Part shown: piece by piece, positions 1 to 6,844 of the stretch | How the letters are laid out: every line of letters starts with the position of its first letter | Numbering within the stretch: position 1 is the stretch's first letter | NCBI GenBank assembly: GCA_964566175.1 | Contig: CAZMHU010000005.1 | Coordinates: forward strand, 22,873-86,872 | Source: SIG589 sp964566175 | Lineage (GTDB): Bacteria; Bacillota; Clostridia; Oscillospirales; Acutalibacteraceae | Reading direction: 5' to 3' | DNA length: 64,000 nt | The notes under the pieces: model-generated | Databases searched by the model: none | What the model was told of the DNA's origin: nothing | What the model saw: the letters and a program-made list of their open reading frames with translations, nothing else | Translations under genes and position numbers: made by a program

Positions 1-516
1 AACAACACCGTTACCCGCGGCTATCATACCGATACTGTTGCATATTACGGTTTCGCTCGGATTGGTAGAGGGAGTTATTGCTCCGACAACACCGAAAGGT
101 GCCATCTCTACCAAAGTCAAACCGTTGTCACCTGTTTTTGCGTTGGCAACAATATCTTCCGTTCCGGGAGTCTTATCGGCAACCAGAATATGCTTTAGGC
201 GTTTGTGCTCAACCTTGCCCATTTTTGTTTCGTCAACGCCGAGTTTTGCCATTATGGGCGCTTCCTCACGGCAGAGACGGCGTATCTCGGTTATGATTTT
301 TTCGCGTTCCTCAACCTGCATTGAACGAACAGCCTTATATCCATCGTTTGCGGCGGCAATGGCAGCGTTCATATCGCTGAAAATACCTATGAGTTTTCTG
401 CCGGCATACTGAGTGCTGTCATAATTTTTTTCCGCAGGTGCGGCGGGCGCAGAGCCCATACTTCCGATAACTCGGTTTACTATTTCCTTAATCTCTTTTT
501 CCGAAAACTGTGCCAC
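1..516 (-). CDS. CoA-acylating aldehyde dehydrogenase, PduP/EutE type (C-terminus cut by window edge)
   Basis: Only the first 172 codons are present; the gene runs off the left edge. The start is GTG at 514-516, after a GGGAG ribosome binding site. Residues 1-20 (MAQFSEKEIKEIVNRVIGSM) form an amphipathic helix followed by an Ala/Pro linker, the usual look of a BMC encapsulation peptide. After it comes the N-terminal cofactor-binding part of an aldehyde dehydrogenase, with GVVGAITPSTNP and a following ICNSI stretch typical of PduP/EutE enzymes. The catalytic Cys lies outside the window. The expected reaction is propionaldehyde + CoA + NAD+ -> propionyl-CoA inside the microcompartment. It is the last visible gene of the operon, 17 bp after the DeoR gene. 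Confidence 0.9.
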   Translation of the reverse strand, partial: MAQFSEKEIKEIVNRVIGSMGSAPAAPAEKNYDSTQYAGRKLIGIFSDMNAAIAAANDGYKAVRSMQVEEREKIITEIRRLCREEAPIMAKLGVDETKMGKVEHKRLKHILVADKTPGTEDIVANAKTGDNGLTLVEMAPFGVVGAITPSTNPSETVICNSIGMIAAGNGVV

Positions 517-533
517 TGTAATGCTCCCTTTCT

Positions 534-1292
534 TTAATACACAAGTTCTATTCCTTTTTCGACGGCAAGTTTTATCCACCTGTCGTCCGGTTTCGTATCG
601 GTCACTATAACATCAATACCGTCTATATCACAAACCTTTGTAAAGGCTATGCGGTCGAATTTTGTAGAGTCGACAGCCAACACACGCTTTTGAGCGGCAC
701 CGAATATCGCCCTTTTCATCAAAGCATCTTTCTCATTCGAATCGGTAATACCTCTCGACGAGTCGATGCCCTTTGCCGAGCAAACGGCAATGTCAACGTG
801 AAAATCCTTTATCATACGCTCGGCAGTGCTTCCGACAAGAGCCAATGCTCCGTTTTTAAGCGTTCCGCCGGTTGACAAAACGTTCCAGTCTTCTTTATCC
901 GCCAAATCAAGCAAAACCTCAACCGAATTTGTGATAAGCGTGATATTCTTCTTCTGCTTAATACACTTAACGGCGTATAGAGCGGTGGAACTTGCATCCA
1001 CAATCACATAATCACCGTCGTTTATCATATCGCCGATTTTCTCGGCAATGCGCTGTTTGAGTTCAACATTTGTGCGCTTGCGGACACTTGCGGGCAGGTC
1101 AACATTAAGACTCTTATTGGCAACTGCGCCGCCGTATGTCTTTTTGGCAATGCCCTCTTTATCAAGTTTTTCAAGGTCGCGGCGTATGGTTTCCTCGGTT
1201 ACGTCAAATTCCTTTGCGAGGTCGGTGACTATAACCTTTCCGTCCATATTGAGCCGCGCTATTATTGAATTGCGTCTTTCAATCGCAAGCAT
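534..1292 (-). CDS. DeoR-family transcriptional regulator
   Basis: The 252-residue protein has the DeoR layout. A winged helix-turn-helix lies at about residues 18-55 (VTDLAKEFDVTEETIRRDL), followed by the wing motif KTYGGA. The C-terminal DeoRC sugar-phosphate sensor starts near residue 75 and carries the VDASST phosphate-binding stretch. DeoR proteins usually repress sugar catabolic operons and release DNA on binding a phosphorylated sugar. It sits inside the BMC operon between pduT and the aldehyde dehydrogenase gene, so it probably regulates this locus and itself. The likely effector is a deoxysugar phosphate or DHAP-type compound (inference). Confidence 0.92.
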   Translation of the reverse strand: MLAIERRNSIIARLNMDGKVIVTDLAKEFDVTEETIRRDLEKLDKEGIAKKTYGGAVANKSLNVDLPASVRKRTNVELKQRIAEKIGDMINDGDYVIVDASSTALYAVKCIKQKKNITLITNSVEVLLDLADKEDWNVLSTGGTLKNGALALVGSTAERMIKDFHVDIAVCSAKGIDSSRGITDSNEKDALMKRAIFGAAQKRVLAVDSTKFDRIAFTKVCDIDGIDVIVTDTKPDDRWIKLAVEKGIELVY

Positions 1293-1305
1293 TGGTTATC
1301 ATCCT

Positions 1306-1854
1306 TTACAGAATACTCTGCCACATTTTCGGGTCGGGATTGGGGATTACGGATGAGTCAAGGAACATTCCGTTTTCGCCCGCCGCCCTTTCGGCACTCT
1401 CGATAGCCGCCGTAACAGCCGCAACCTCGCCTGTTAAGAGCAGGTATGATTTTCCGCACATACCGCGTGCGAGTCGCAGTTCTATCAAATCAACATATGC
1501 GGTCTTTGCGGCAACATCTGCCGCCACAATAGCTGCCGAGGAAGAATAAGTTTCCATAACTCCGAGCGCATGGGGATTTTCAATTTCGGCAGTGCCGTAT
1601 ATCGCATCGAAAATTGTCGGATGCGGATTACCGAGCACAAAACTGTCGATAAGAGTATCGGGGTAGCGCGTTTTCGCCGCGTCAACAGCGGCACGGACAG
1701 CACTTAAAAGTCCGCTTATGAGTACAAGATATTTTCCGGGGCAAACGGTCTTCGCTTCGATAATATCAACCTCGGCGGTTTTGACCATAAGATCTGCCGC
1801 GGTCATACCCGAAGATACCGTTTTGTACTCGACCATTGCTAAAGCCTTGTTCAC
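1306..1854 (-). CDS. pduT: BMC-T (tandem-domain) shell protein, PduT-like, with pore Fe-S cysteine
   Basis: The 182-residue protein has two BMC domains (about 1-90 and 93-182) and the usual PduT length. Cys38 in TVCPGKY sits at the position that binds the [4Fe-4S] cluster at the trimer pore in characterised PduT. Together with the adjacent PduS it is expected to pass electrons through the shell or hold an Fe-S cofactor there. Its ATG overlaps the pduS stop by 4 bp, so the two are translationally coupled. This coupling supports a PduS-PduT partnership. There is no cobalamin enzyme in the visible locus, so the pair must serve redox balance rather than B12 reduction (inference). Confidence 0.93.
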   Translation of the reverse strand: MNKALAMVEYKTVSSGMTAADLMVKTAEVDIIEAKTVCPGKYLVLISGLLSAVRAAVDAAKTRYPDTLIDSFVLGNPHPTIFDAIYGTAEIENPHALGVMETYSSSAAIVAADVAAKTAYVDLIELRLARGMCGKSYLLLTGEVAAVTAAIESAERAAGENGMFLDSSVIPNPDPKMWQSIL

Positions 1855-3173
1855 TGTCCCTTTGCTCCTATCTTTATAAATTTATCGTTAATGACGGTAA
1901 CAACGCCGTCAATCGGTGAATGTATGTTTACGCTGAGTCCTTCAACGGCGGCGGCGATAACCTGTCCGGCCTTGACCTCGGTTTCGGGCAATACAAGCGC
2001 TTTTGCGGGCGCTCCGATATGCTGTGACAGCATAACCGTTACCGATTTCGGCATTAAAACATCATCAAGCATAGGTGCGGTTTTGTTATACTTTTCAACA
2101 CCTATACGTGCCGTCAACCGTTTCATCGGAACACGGCGATATTCCCTTGCGGGAGATACACCGGTGAACGCGTGGGAAACGGGTTTCAGTCCGTTTTTGC
2201 GATTTTCCGCCTTAGCGGTGGCAAGCAGGGTTCTCGGGGAGAGTCCCTGTCCACAGGAATACATCTCGCACAAACCGCAACTACTGCAATATGCCGCATT
2301 GAGATACGGTTCTTTTTCCATTGCGTGTGACGCCATCAGCATAAAATGTGCCGGATCAATCGGATGTCCTAGCAGATGTCGCGGGCAGAGATCGGTGCAA
2401 TATGTGCACTGACAGCACGCCGCCATAGCACGCTTTATGTCAATAGATGTATTTTCCTGTTTCTTTTTTACTATGTAATGCTCACGCGGCAGAAGAAGTA
2501 CCGCGTTGGTAGTCTTTTTAACAACGTCATATCTGCTGCCGAGGTTTCCCATCATAGGGCCGCCGAGAATAATCTCATATTCGTCAAGCGTGCTTCCTCC
2601 GGCATAATCAATAAGTTCGCCTATCGAAATACCGATAGGGACACAAAGTGTCATAGGGTTCTTTACTTCGCCCGCAACCGTAACATACTTGTGTGTTACG
2701 GGATGACCGTTCAGTGCGCGGTAAACGTTGTATATCGTTTCAACGTTGAAGACCGTCACGCCGACCGATATGGGCAACGCCCCCGGTTTAACCGTTCTTC
2801 CGGTTGCTTCCTGTATTAGGATTACCTCGTCGCCTGCGGGATAGACCTCCGGCAAACGGCAAACACTGATATTTTCAAAAGAGTCTTTATACGCATCAAC
2901 GGCAGCAAGGGCATTTTTATACGAACCCTTTATTCCGATTATGACACGCTCGACTCCTACCGTTTTCTTAATTAAATCAAGTGTGCTTAAAATTTCATAC
3001 GCGTTACGTTCAAGCAGTTGCCGATGAAGTTTCAAAAGCGGCTCGCATTCGGCACAGTTAAGAATCAACGTGTCGGCACGCTTATCAAGTTTTGCGTATG
3101 TCGGGAAGCCCGCACCGCCGGCGCCGACAACACCGTTGTCTTTAATTGTTTTTACTAACTCGTCGTAATTCAT
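1851..3173 (-). CDS. pduS: PduS-like RnfC-family flavoprotein with two [4Fe-4S] motifs
   Basis: The 440-residue protein opens with the RnfC/Nqo1-type FMN/NADH fold, including the Gly-rich loop GVVGAGGAGFP (residues 14-24). An SLBB region follows. Two [4Fe-4S] cysteine sets come next: C253/C254, C256, C259, C263 and C296, C299, C302, C307. A C-terminal RnfC_N-like barrel (about 345-440) completes it. In Pdu compartments PduS reduces cobalamin, but this locus uses a glycyl radical enzyme. The likely role is NAD(H) recycling or electron transfer across the shell with PduT. It starts 1 bp inside the end of the vertex-protein gene, so the operon is tightly packed. Confidence 0.93.
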   Translation of the reverse strand: MNYDELVKTIKDNGVVGAGGAGFPTYAKLDKRADTLILNCAECEPLLKLHRQLLERNAYEILSTLDLIKKTVGVERVIIGIKGSYKNALAAVDAYKDSFENISVCRLPEVYPAGDEVILIQEATGRTVKPGALPISVGVTVFNVETIYNVYRALNGHPVTHKYVTVAGEVKNPMTLCVPIGISIGELIDYAGGSTLDEYEIILGGPMMGNLGSRYDVVKKTTNAVLLLPREHYIVKKKQENTSIDIKRAMAACCQCTYCTDLCPRHLLGHPIDPAHFMLMASHAMEKEPYLNAAYCSSCGLCEMYSCGQGLSPRTLLATAKAENRKNGLKPVSHAFTGVSPAREYRRVPMKRLTARIGVEKYNKTAPMLDDVLMPKSVTVMLSQHIGAPAKALVLPETEVKAGQVIAAAVEGLSVNIHSPIDGVVTVINDKFIKIGAKGQ

Positions 3174-3454
3174 TACTGTCTAACAACTCCGAATATTCCC
3201 GTATCGTCATCTACTATTCCGACAATAGCCGCATCTATAGGCGACTGTGCCATTCCGCAGCCTATTCTTGCCGCGCTGCCTGTTGCAACCAAAACCGTTT
3301 CGCCTATACCGGCGCCGATATTATCCACCGCAACCATCTTTTTTGCGGGATCTCCCAATTCAGACAAGGGCTCTACAAGCATAAACTTGCTTCCTACAAG
3401 ATTTTCGTTCTTGCGTGTCGATACCACGCTACCGATTACTTTTCCGATAATCAT
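3173..3454 (-). CDS. pduN: EutN/CcmL-family BMC vertex protein (BMC-P, PduN-like)
   Basis: I place the start at the ATG at 3452-3454 (MIIGKVIGSVVSTRK), giving 93 residues, the usual size of EutN/CcmL/PduN. An AGGTG ribosome binding site lies 6 bp upstream, and the nine residues before it in the same frame have no family counterpart. The sequence has the family signature from GKVIGSVVSTRK through IGIVD-like residues near the C-terminus (AAIVGIVDD). Pentamers of this family cap the vertices of the icosahedral shell. The gene lies between a BMC-H gene and pduS. It is separated from the former by 90 bp holding a strong hairpin. Confidence 0.93.
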   Translation of the reverse strand: MIIGKVIGSVVSTRKNENLVGSKFMLVEPLSELGDPAKKMVAVDNIGAGIGETVLVATGSAARIGCGMAQSPIDAAIVGIVDDDTGIFGVVRQ

Positions 3455-3510
3455 TTTTTCACCTACTCCGTGTGTTTTCACCGCCGAAGGTCAAGGCGGC
3501 AATGCAATCC

Positions 3511-3535
3511 TGTCCGGCGGCAATGCCGCCGGACA
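3511..3535 (-). promoter_or_regulatory. Intercistronic hairpin between BMC-H and vertex-protein genes
   Basis: A perfect 11-bp GC-rich inverted repeat (3511-3521 with 3525-3535) encloses a 3-base loop. It lies in the 90-bp gap after the upstream BMC-H stop. No T-run follows on the minus strand, so it is not a classical terminator. It could stabilise the 3' end of the shell-gene mRNA or partly block transcription, lowering vertex and PduS output against hexamers (inference). Confidence 0.7.
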
Positions 3536-3544
3536 TAAAGAGCA

Positions 3545-3823
3545 TTACTTAAGCGAGGGGAGAATCTTCTCAACATCGCTGTGAGGTCTCGGAATTACGT
3601 GTGTTGCTACAATCTCGCCGAGACGTGATGCGGAATTAGAGCCTGCTTCAACAGCGGCTTTAACAGCGCCGACGTCACCGCGAACCATAACGGATACGAG
3701 TCCCGAACCAATCTTCTCAGTGCCGATGAGTTCTACATTTGCAGCCTTTACCATTGCATCAGCGGCTTCGATAGCGGCTACAAGACCTCTCGTTTCAATC
3801 ATACCGAGTGCTTCGAGTGCCAT
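3545..3823 (-). CDS. BMC-H hexameric shell protein (PduA/PduJ-like)
   Basis: This 92-residue single BMC domain begins EALGMIETRGL and has the conserved KIGSGLVSVMVRGDVGAV core, then THVIPRPH before a short C-terminal helix. A strong AGGAGG site precedes the ATG. Hexamers of this type form the shell facets, and small substrates diffuse through their central pores. It differs from the core of the next upstream gene at only about 4 of 92 residues, so the two arose by recent tandem duplication or are kept alike by gene conversion. The third close copy is at 4547-4819. Confidence 0.96.
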   Translation of the reverse strand: MALEALGMIETRGLVAAIEAADAMVKAANVELIGTEKIGSGLVSVMVRGDVGAVKAAVEAGSNSASRLGEIVATHVIPRPHSDVEKILPSLK

Positions 3824-3860
3824 TGTGTTTTCCTCCTGTTAAATTTTTTGTTTTTTAAAA

Positions 3861-4232
3861 CTATTTTATAGACGGCAAAATCTTCTCAACGTCGCCGTGA
3901 GGACGCGGAATTACGTGTGTTGCTACAATCTCGCCGAGGCGTGAAGCGGAATTTGAGCCTGCTTCAACAGCGGACTTAACAGCACCTACATCGCCGCGAA
4001 CCATAACGGATACAAGACCCGAACCGATTTTCTCGGTTCCGATAAGTTCAACGTTTGCAGCCTTTACCATTGCATCTGCAGCCTCGATAGCGGCTACAAG
4101 ACCTCTGGTTTCAATCATACCAAGTGCTTCAAGTGACATTTTCTTTACCTCCCTTACAGGTTTGGTTTCTTTTACCTCCGTCGCAGTTGCCTTTTCGGCT
4201 TTTGCGGCGGTTGTTTTCTTTGTTTCTGCCAT
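3861..4232 (-). CDS. BMC-H shell protein with 31-residue N-terminal extension and internal start
   Basis: The 123-residue product joins a 31-residue Lys/Glu/Thr/Ala-rich, probably disordered leader to a full BMC-H domain (residues 32-123). That domain is nearly identical to the neighbouring 92-residue paralogue. The long form starts at ATG 4230-4232 behind a moderate GGAAGGT site and overlaps the previous gene's stop by one base. Met32 (4137-4139) has its own strong GGGAGGT site inside the coding sequence, so a 92-residue short form is likely. PduB/PduB' of Salmonella uses the same two-start arrangement to give a shell protein with and without a cargo-linking N-terminus. The role of this tail is not known. 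Confidence 0.93.
   Translation of the reverse strand: MAETKKTTAAKAEKATATEVKETKPVREVKKMSLEALGMIETRGLVAAIEAADAMVKAANVELIGTEKIGSGLVSVMVRGDVGAVKSAVEAGSNSASRLGEIVATHVIPRPHGDVEKILPSIK
4137..4152 (-). promoter_or_regulatory. Internal ribosome binding site and ATG for the short BMC-H form
   Basis: GGAGGT (complement of 4147-4152) stands 7 bases before an in-frame ATG (complement of 4137-4139) that opens the core BMC domain with MSLEALGM. This site matches the anti-Shine-Dalgarno better than the one before the annotated long start. Two products from one gene are therefore expected. Confidence 0.7.
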
Positions 4233-4531
4233 TATTTACTACCTTCCTTCTTTTTAAGTCTGGCAGCACTGACGTTCAACATTCGTTCGGTTTCACCGTG
4301 GGGATTGGCAATAACAGCGTATGAACACGGCTTGATTATTGCACCGGCAACGGCATTCTCAACAGCCGCCGTCACAGCAGAAACACTGCCGCGAACAACA
4401 ACGGTTACAAGCCTGCCGCCCAGTTTTCTTTCCCAAGTTACAAACTCGACATTTGCAGATTTGCACATAATGTCAAGACAGTCAACCGCGGCAGTAACGC
4501 CCGATACCTCAATAAGTCCCAACGAATTCAT
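4232..4531 (-). CDS. Divergent BMC-H shell protein
   Basis: A single BMC domain (99 residues) starts MNSLGLIEVSGVTAAV and carries ERKLGGRLVTVVVRGSVSAV and the VIANPHGE stretch near its end, followed by a short basic tail (ARLKKKEGSK). It is clearly distinct from the three near-identical paralogues around it, and its pore loop differs (WERKLGGRLV instead of TEKIGSGLV). It may form hexamers with a different pore or mix at low level in the facets (inference). Its stop overlaps the ATG of the extended BMC-H gene by one base, and it starts 15 bp after the 4547 gene ends. Confidence 0.93.
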   Translation of the reverse strand: MNSLGLIEVSGVTAAVDCLDIMCKSANVEFVTWERKLGGRLVTVVVRGSVSAVTAAVENAVAGAIIKPCSYAVIANPHGETERMLNVSAARLKKKEGSK

Positions 4532-4546
4532 AGTCTGTACCCCTTA

Positions 4547-4819
4547 TTAAAACTTAGGCAAAATTTTCTCAACATCGCCGTGAGGACGGGGAATTACGTG
4601 TGTTGCAACAAGTTCGCCGAGACGTGATGCGGAGTTTGAACCTGCCTCAACAGCAGCCTTAACAGCGCCGACATCGCCTCGAACCATAACGGATACGAGT
4701 CCCGAGCCTATCTTCTCTGTGCCTATGAGTTCTACCTCTGCTGCCTTTGTCATAGCGTCGGCAGCCTCAATAGCGGCTACAAGACCTCTGGTTTCAATCA
4801 TACCAAGTGCTTCCTTCAT
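4547..4819 (-). CDS. BMC-H hexameric shell protein (third close paralogue)
   Basis: This 90-residue BMC-H domain (MKEALGMIETRGL) is almost identical to those at 3545-3823 and 3861-4139. It has a few changes (T24, E28, L70-type substitutions) and ends ILPKF. An AGGAGG site precedes the start. It is a facet hexamer by family. It lies between the insertion-bearing BMC-H gene upstream and the divergent BMC-H gene downstream, in a run of five shell genes. Confidence 0.96.
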   Translation of the reverse strand: MKEALGMIETRGLVAAIEAADAMTKAAEVELIGTEKIGSGLVSVMVRGDVGAVKAAVEAGSNSASRLGELVATHVIPRPHGDVEKILPKF

Positions 4820-4834
4820 TTGTATTTCCTCCTG

Positions 4835-5149
4835 TTAATTTTTATCAAAAGCGTTTAGTTTAAGCATATATTCGGTGTCAGGTTCGGTGCTTGTGAGAAT
4901 GTGTGTCGTCACAACTCCCGAAACTCTATTTGCCGCCTGCTTTGCGGCTTCGACAGCCGCCGTTACGTTATCGACAGTTCCTCTGAACTTTACCGCCACG
5001 ATAAGCGGCACTTTAAGTCCGTCGGGATTGCCGGGTTTGTTTTTATCAAAGTTTTCAACCGTTACGTCCGCCGCTTTACAGCCCGCATCACAGGCAACAA
5101 ACGCCGCAACAAGTCCGTAAACCTCAATTATTCCGGTAGCGAGTCCCAT
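4835..5149 (-). CDS. BMC-H shell protein with an insertion in the sheet region
   Basis: This 104-residue BMC-H domain begins MGLATGIIEVYGLVAAF. Compared with its neighbours it carries about 12 extra residues (NFDKNKPGNPDGLKVPL) between the second strand and the FRGTVDNV motif. BMC-H proteins with this Pro/Gly insertion are a recognised subtype in glycyl-radical compartments (family knowledge). The ending THILTSTEPDTEYML matches the C-terminal helix. It is the first shell gene after the alcohol dehydrogenase gene, 10 bp downstream. Confidence 0.92.
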   Translation of the reverse strand: MGLATGIIEVYGLVAAFVACDAGCKAADVTVENFDKNKPGNPDGLKVPLIVAVKFRGTVDNVTAAVEAAKQAANRVSGVVTTHILTSTEPDTEYMLKLNAFDKN

Positions 5150-5159
5150 AAGCCTTCTC

Positions 5160-6353
5160 CTACTTGTTAACTATTGCTATCTTAAGTCCCTGCATACTGA
5201 GGTTGGTCTTAAGTGCTTCGTTGATTTCTTCAAGCGGGAATTTGTGGGTTATGAGGTCACTCATCGGCAGGCCTATTGCCTTTGCACGCTTGAGGAAATC
5301 AAACGTGGTGGCATAATCGCGGAGGGTATATACCCAAGAACCGACCGTTGTAATTTCTTTCGAGCAGATGTCAAAGTGCGGGTTTATGGTGGCATCGCCG
5401 CCGTTTATAAAGAAACCGAGTTCGCACAGACCGCCGCCGTTGCGTATAAACTTATAAATGTTTGCGTGGGCAACGGGAGAACCGGTGCACTGGAACGCAA
5501 AGTCCGCAAGGTAGCCGCCGAAAGCTTCCTTAACACCTTCGGTCAAGGCTTCAATGCCCTTGTGGTTTTTAAAGTTTACTGCCTTATCGGCACCCATCTT
5601 CTTTGCAAATTCAAGGCGCTTTTCTTCGCCGTCTACCGCAACGATATTTTCAATACCCATTGTACGCAAAACGGCAATACAGATAAGACCGATAGGCCCG
5701 CAACCCTGAACGACAACGCGGCTGTTAAAGCGAAGTATACCGGTCGTCTTTGCACGCTCAACAGCGTGTATAAGAACGGCGCAGGGTTCGATAAGTATTC
5801 TCGAATCCAAGTCGAGGTCGCTTACATTGAAAATCGTAGAGCCGCCGCGAACGAGAATATAATCACTGAACCAACCGTTAAGATGAATGTCGTCATCGGG
5901 CAAAAGTCCGTAAACATCGGCACCGCCGACATTCTGTTTATTAAGGTCGAACATTGTAATATCCGGATTGTCCTTGAATATCATACAGGTTACGACCTTA
6001 TCGCCGATTTTAAGCGGCTTTCCGGCACTATCAACCTTTACGTTTTTGCCCATCTTGACAATCTCGCCTGTGCCTTCGTGACCGAGAGCAACAGGAATAA
6101 GGCCGAACGGGTCACGCTTGAACTCGTGTGCATCTGTTCCGCAGACACCGCAACCCTCAACCTTTACAAGCACATCGTTATCGCCGACAGTCGGCATCGG
6201 AAATTCCTTTACCTCAAACTTTTCAAGTTCGGTCAACATTGCAACGTGTGCCTTTTCGGGAATGGAATCCGACGCGGCAGACGGTGCGGCATTTCCCATA
6301 CCTGCAAGCACCTGTCTTACGATCTGCTCGATATTTGACGAATTGATATCCAT
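5160..6353 (-). CDS. MDR-family alcohol dehydrogenase with N-terminal encapsulation peptide
   Basis: The 397-residue enzyme starts with an amphipathic helix (residues 3-19, INSSNIEQIVRQVLAGM) and an Ala/Ser linker, the form of a BMC targeting peptide. The medium-chain dehydrogenase fold follows. Catalytic zinc ligands are probably C71 (GCGVCGTD) and H92-E93 (GHEG), with C191 in EPCAV. The Rossmann loop is GCGPIG (217-222), and the acidic D241 after strand 2 suggests NAD(H). The four-cysteine structural zinc lobe of classical enzymes is missing. It probably reduces lactaldehyde to 1,2-propanediol and/or propionaldehyde to propanol, recycling NAD+ inside the shell (inference). It replaces the iron-type PduQ. 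It overlaps the previous gene by 1 bp. Confidence 0.9.
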   Translation of the reverse strand: MDINSSNIEQIVRQVLAGMGNAAPSAASDSIPEKAHVAMLTELEKFEVKEFPMPTVGDNDVLVKVEGCGVCGTDAHEFKRDPFGLIPVALGHEGTGEIVKMGKNVKVDSAGKPLKIGDKVVTCMIFKDNPDITMFDLNKQNVGGADVYGLLPDDDIHLNGWFSDYILVRGGSTIFNVSDLDLDSRILIEPCAVLIHAVERAKTTGILRFNSRVVVQGCGPIGLICIAVLRTMGIENIVAVDGEEKRLEFAKKMGADKAVNFKNHKGIEALTEGVKEAFGGYLADFAFQCTGSPVAHANIYKFIRNGGGLCELGFFINGGDATINPHFDICSKEITTVGSWVYTLRDYATTFDFLKRAKAIGLPMSDLITHKFPLEEINEALKTNLSMQGLKIAIVNK

Positions 6354-6832
6354 TAAATATCTCTGCCTTTCATAAATAATTCACTGCCGTATTTTGCGAG
6401 GGCGGAATCTTGTTCCTCTGTTCCGCCGCTTACACCCAAACCACCTATAAGTTTGCCGTTTCGGTTGTAAAGCGGTTCACCCCCGCCGAATATGACAATT
6501 TTTCCTTCGTTTGTAAACTGTATTCCGTAAAGCGAACCGCCCGGCTGTGACAGCCTTTTGAGTTCGCCTGTGGACATTTTAAGCGCCGAAACGGTATACG
6601 CCTTGTTAACCGCGATGTCATAACTTGCGACATAACTGTCGTCCATACATTCGACAAGAACAGGTCTTGCCGCTTTGTTTGAAACCGCCACGACCGCGTT
6701 AACACCCATTTGTCTTGCTCGCTCTTTAACACCTTCGCACAGGCGCAGTGCCGCCGCGAGAGTCATATCATCGGCGAGAGCAAAACTGTCGGCTACCGTT
6801 TTTGCAATGGCATTGATTGTTTTTTCATCCAT
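6353..6832 (-). CDS. GlcG/HbpS (PduO C-terminal) family protein
   Basis: The 159-residue protein belongs to the GlcG/HbpS/PduO-C family: AVVAVSNKAARPVLVECMDDS, then KAYTVSALKMST, GGSLYGIQFTNEGKIVIFGGG and the Gly-rich IGGLGVSGGTEEQD end. Its N-terminal region (TINAIAKTVADSFALADDM) is helical. Members bind haem or other tetrapyrroles in some bacteria, and stand-alone copies are common in propanediol and glycyl-radical BMC loci, where their job is not settled. There is no adenosyltransferase domain here, consistent with a B12-independent pathway. It lies between the aldolase and alcohol dehydrogenase genes. Confidence 0.88.
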   Translation of the reverse strand: MDEKTINAIAKTVADSFALADDMTLAAALRLCEGVKERARQMGVNAVVAVSNKAARPVLVECMDDSYVASYDIAVNKAYTVSALKMSTGELKRLSQPGGSLYGIQFTNEGKIVIFGGGEPLYNRNGKLIGGLGVSGGTEEQDSALAKYGSELFMKGRDI

Positions 6833-6844
6833 TGCGAGCCTCTC

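Noticed and set aside
5244..6338. A 364-codon plus-strand frame
   Set aside because: It is the antisense shadow of the alcohol dehydrogenase gene; low-complexity, no ribosome binding site, no domain.
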